From assembly GCA_003244105.1 (NCBI GenBank), contig QHBK01000002.1, positions 180,112 to 215,462 of the forward strand: a DNA stretch of 35,351 nt. The letters are read 5' to 3'. This document shows, one piece after another, positions 34,329 through 35,351 of this stretch. Position 1 is the first letter of the stretch. Each line of letters starts with the position of its first letter. The notes beneath the pieces are model-generated. The model did not search any database. It was given only the letters and a program-made list of their open reading frames with translations, and was not told the origin of the DNA. The stretch is from Candidatus Eremiobacter antarcticus. GTDB lineage: Bacteria; Vulcanimicrobiota; Vulcanimicrobiia; Eremiobacterales; Eremiobacteraceae. A program made the position numbers and the translations under genes.

Positions 34329-34515
34329 GCATAACGATCTCCTTCTGCGACTCCTAAAAGGCGGCGAACGGGAAGGGCAAGATCCAACGACCTAATTTTA
34401 CGAATGTTTTGGGTTGCCAGGCGCAATTAGTCGCACCCCGCTGAGAAGGAAACTTCGCTTTGCAATCGAGGGGCTCCACAGGCGTTGATCAAAGTGTTCT
34501 CGCTCGTGCGAATCC

Positions 34516-34938
34516 TCAGGGCGTGGTCCGGCGTTCGATGTAATGCTTCATCTCTTGCAGCAGCGCGTCCATGGTTCGGTTTGCGAGTGACTTGCCGATC
34601 GCGCGATCGAACAGCCGGCCGAGCACACCACCAGGCGGCGTATACGAACCCTCAAGAACGAGCAGCGAGCCTTTGCCCTCTCGCCTAACGGTCAGCACCG
34701 CCCCGAAAGGCGGAAACAAACCGAAGCGTGGATTCCACATAAACGAAACCGCCGCATGACGGCGCACAAGGCGTGTCCAGTCGTCAAGCAGGCTGTAGCG
34801 TGCTTCTACGGACGCGGAAGCGGATCCGATTCCTGTGACCTTGAGGCGCGGCGACCTCTCTTTGAAAAATGAGTCAACGTTGCCAATAACCCGTTCATGC
34901 GTAGTGCCTACGCTCACTGTTCGGACGATTTCGGTCAT
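34516..34938 (-). CDS. SRPBCC-family (polyketide cyclase/lipid-transport fold) protein
   Basis: A 140-aa protein with the SRPBCC pattern. It begins MTEIVRTVSVGTTHERVIGN (first strand and helix) and continues KVTGIGSASASVEARYSLLD. The segment AVLTVRREGKGSLLVLEGSY then TPPGGVLGRLFDRAIGKSLA leads to the long C-terminal helix MDALLQEMKHYIE. This fold binds hydrophobic ligands. No ligand is suggested by the sequence or by neighbours. It starts at ATG 34938, and no other gene lies close enough to form an operon. Confidence 0.8.
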   Translation of the reverse strand: MTEIVRTVSVGTTHERVIGNVDSFFKERSPRLKVTGIGSASASVEARYSLLDDWTRLVRRHAAVSFMWNPRFGLFPPFGAVLTVRREGKGSLLVLEGSYTPPGGVLGRLFDRAIGKSLANRTMDALLQEMKHYIERRTTP

Positions 34939-35096
34939 GCGGCCTGAACATGCTAACCTTAGTTTCGGATTCCTCTACTAAAGGTACTTGCCTGTTCGAT
35001 GCCATGGGCTAAGTGTCGTTGTTAAGCTCAGCAATTAAGTCGCGAGCGCACGAAGCTTCGCAATTTCTCTTTGAAACTTAGGTAGTAAAGTCGAGC

Positions 35097-35123
35097 GGGA
35101 AGTTGGGAAGTGGGAAGTTGGGG
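35097..35123 (+). repeat. G-quadruplex-type motif made of short GGGAAGT(T) tandem units
   Basis: Four G runs are separated by short loops: GGG (35097-35099), GGG (35105-35107), GGG (35112-35114) and GGGG (35120-35123), with AAGTT, AAGT and AAGTT loops. This meets the standard G3+ N1-7 quadruplex rule. It is also a tandem repeat with a 7-8 base unit, like short tandemly repeated sequences in some bacteria. Confidence 0.7.
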
Positions 35124-35127
35124 CTGT

Positions 35128-35233
35128 AGTCCAAAAATCAAAACAACGACCTGCGAAGTCCAAGAATCCACTTCAACCGCTTGCGAAGTCCAAAAATCCA
35201 CTTCAAGCCGTTGCCGAAGTCCAAAAATCCACT
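35128..35233. repeat. Four imperfect tandem repeats, period 29-31 bases
   Basis: The core AGTCCAAAAATC starts at 35128, 35157, 35187 and 35218, so spacing is 29, 30 and 31 bases. The consensus also includes CACTTCAA and a CCG-TTGCCG-like spacer shared between copies 2 and 3. Each core holds the inverted pair GAAGT and ACTTC. The last copy diverges after its core. No gene fits the region convincingly. Confidence 0.8.
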
Positions 35234-35325
35234 CGCCCACTCCAGTTACGCTGTCTGCAACTGTGGATCTTTAGCCGTGCAGCATTCTGCCTGGAATCTC
35301 AGCCGGGCTTTGCTTAGGTTCGGTG

Positions 35326-35342
35326 TTGGGGTCTTCCCCCAA
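35326..35342. terminator. Possible hairpin at the window end
   Basis: TTGGGG (35326-35331) and CCCCAA (35337-35342) form a 6-bp stem with a 5-base loop, followed by GATTTTACG. It could end a transcript entering from the repeat region, but no gene is seen upstream on the plus strand. Confidence 0.25.
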
Positions 35343-35351
35343 GATTTTACG

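Noticed and set aside
35128-35233. CRISPR array
   Set aside because: Only four copies exist, the spacers are similar to each other rather than unique, and there are no cas genes.
35028-35240. 70-codon minus-strand frame over the tandem repeats
   Set aside because: It is simply repeat translation, with no ribosome site or similarity to a known protein.
1-35351. tRNA, rRNA, insertion sequences or prophage genes
   Set aside because: I looked for transposase, integrase and phage-like proteins and for tRNA-like sequences and saw none.

Overview
This 35.4 kb window is GC-rich bacterial chromosome. It carries ordinary housekeeping genes in its left two thirds and looser, accessory-looking DNA from about 24.5 kb onward. 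Several arrangements recall Gram-positive and related lineages: topA followed by trmFO and hslV, and murI next to a GerMN protein and an AMIN-type amidase. Class III cyclase/STAND ATPase proteins and split DUF4331 proteins are also present. I suspect an uncultured soil-type phylum such as Eremiobacterota (WPS-2), but this is an inference from gene content, because there is no rRNA or other decisive marker.

Layout: 1-339 is the end of pntB. A SnoaL-like gene broken by two frameshifts follows (361-771). The minus-strand group topA > VOC protein > trmFO > hslV spans 5421-791, with a clear sigma-70 promoter upstream of topA. On the plus strand come a broken cyclase/STAND-ATPase gene (5727-7599) and a small DUF4242 protein. 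The minus-strand dxs > secG > oppD > oppF cluster (12345-7986) joins isoprenoid synthesis, Sec translocation and peptide-ABC ATPases. Next are a PAP2-like membrane protein, the GerMN > amidase > murI cell-wall operon (16164-13063), and an RhlE-like DEAD-box helicase with its own promoter. A tight five-gene minus-strand operon follows (20750-17521): ABM-like protein, AAC(6')-like acetyltransferase, secreted lipase, small membrane protein and unknown exported protein. It diverges from dacB and an OPT transporter (20847-24474).

From 24.9 kb there are a membrane-anchored alpha/beta hydrolase and a DoxX protein with a 12-base poly-C/G tract upstream. A tightly coupled plus-strand metal operon follows (26458-31662): a NicO/RcnA-like transporter with a His-rich loop, a HoxN/NixA nickel permease, the two halves of a DUF4331 protein as separate exported proteins, a TPR protein, and a truncated leader-like ORF. 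The right end has a CuA-type cupredoxin, an unusual protein with a CXXCH motif at each end of a barrel-like middle, an SRPBCC protein, and a tandem-repeat zone with a G-quadruplex-type motif.

The most interesting system is the nickel-transport/split-DUF4331/TPR operon. At least three genes (SnoaL-like, cyclase/ATPase, dacB) carry indels, two of them in compensating pairs. A reader should therefore allow for either gene decay or assembly error in this sequence.
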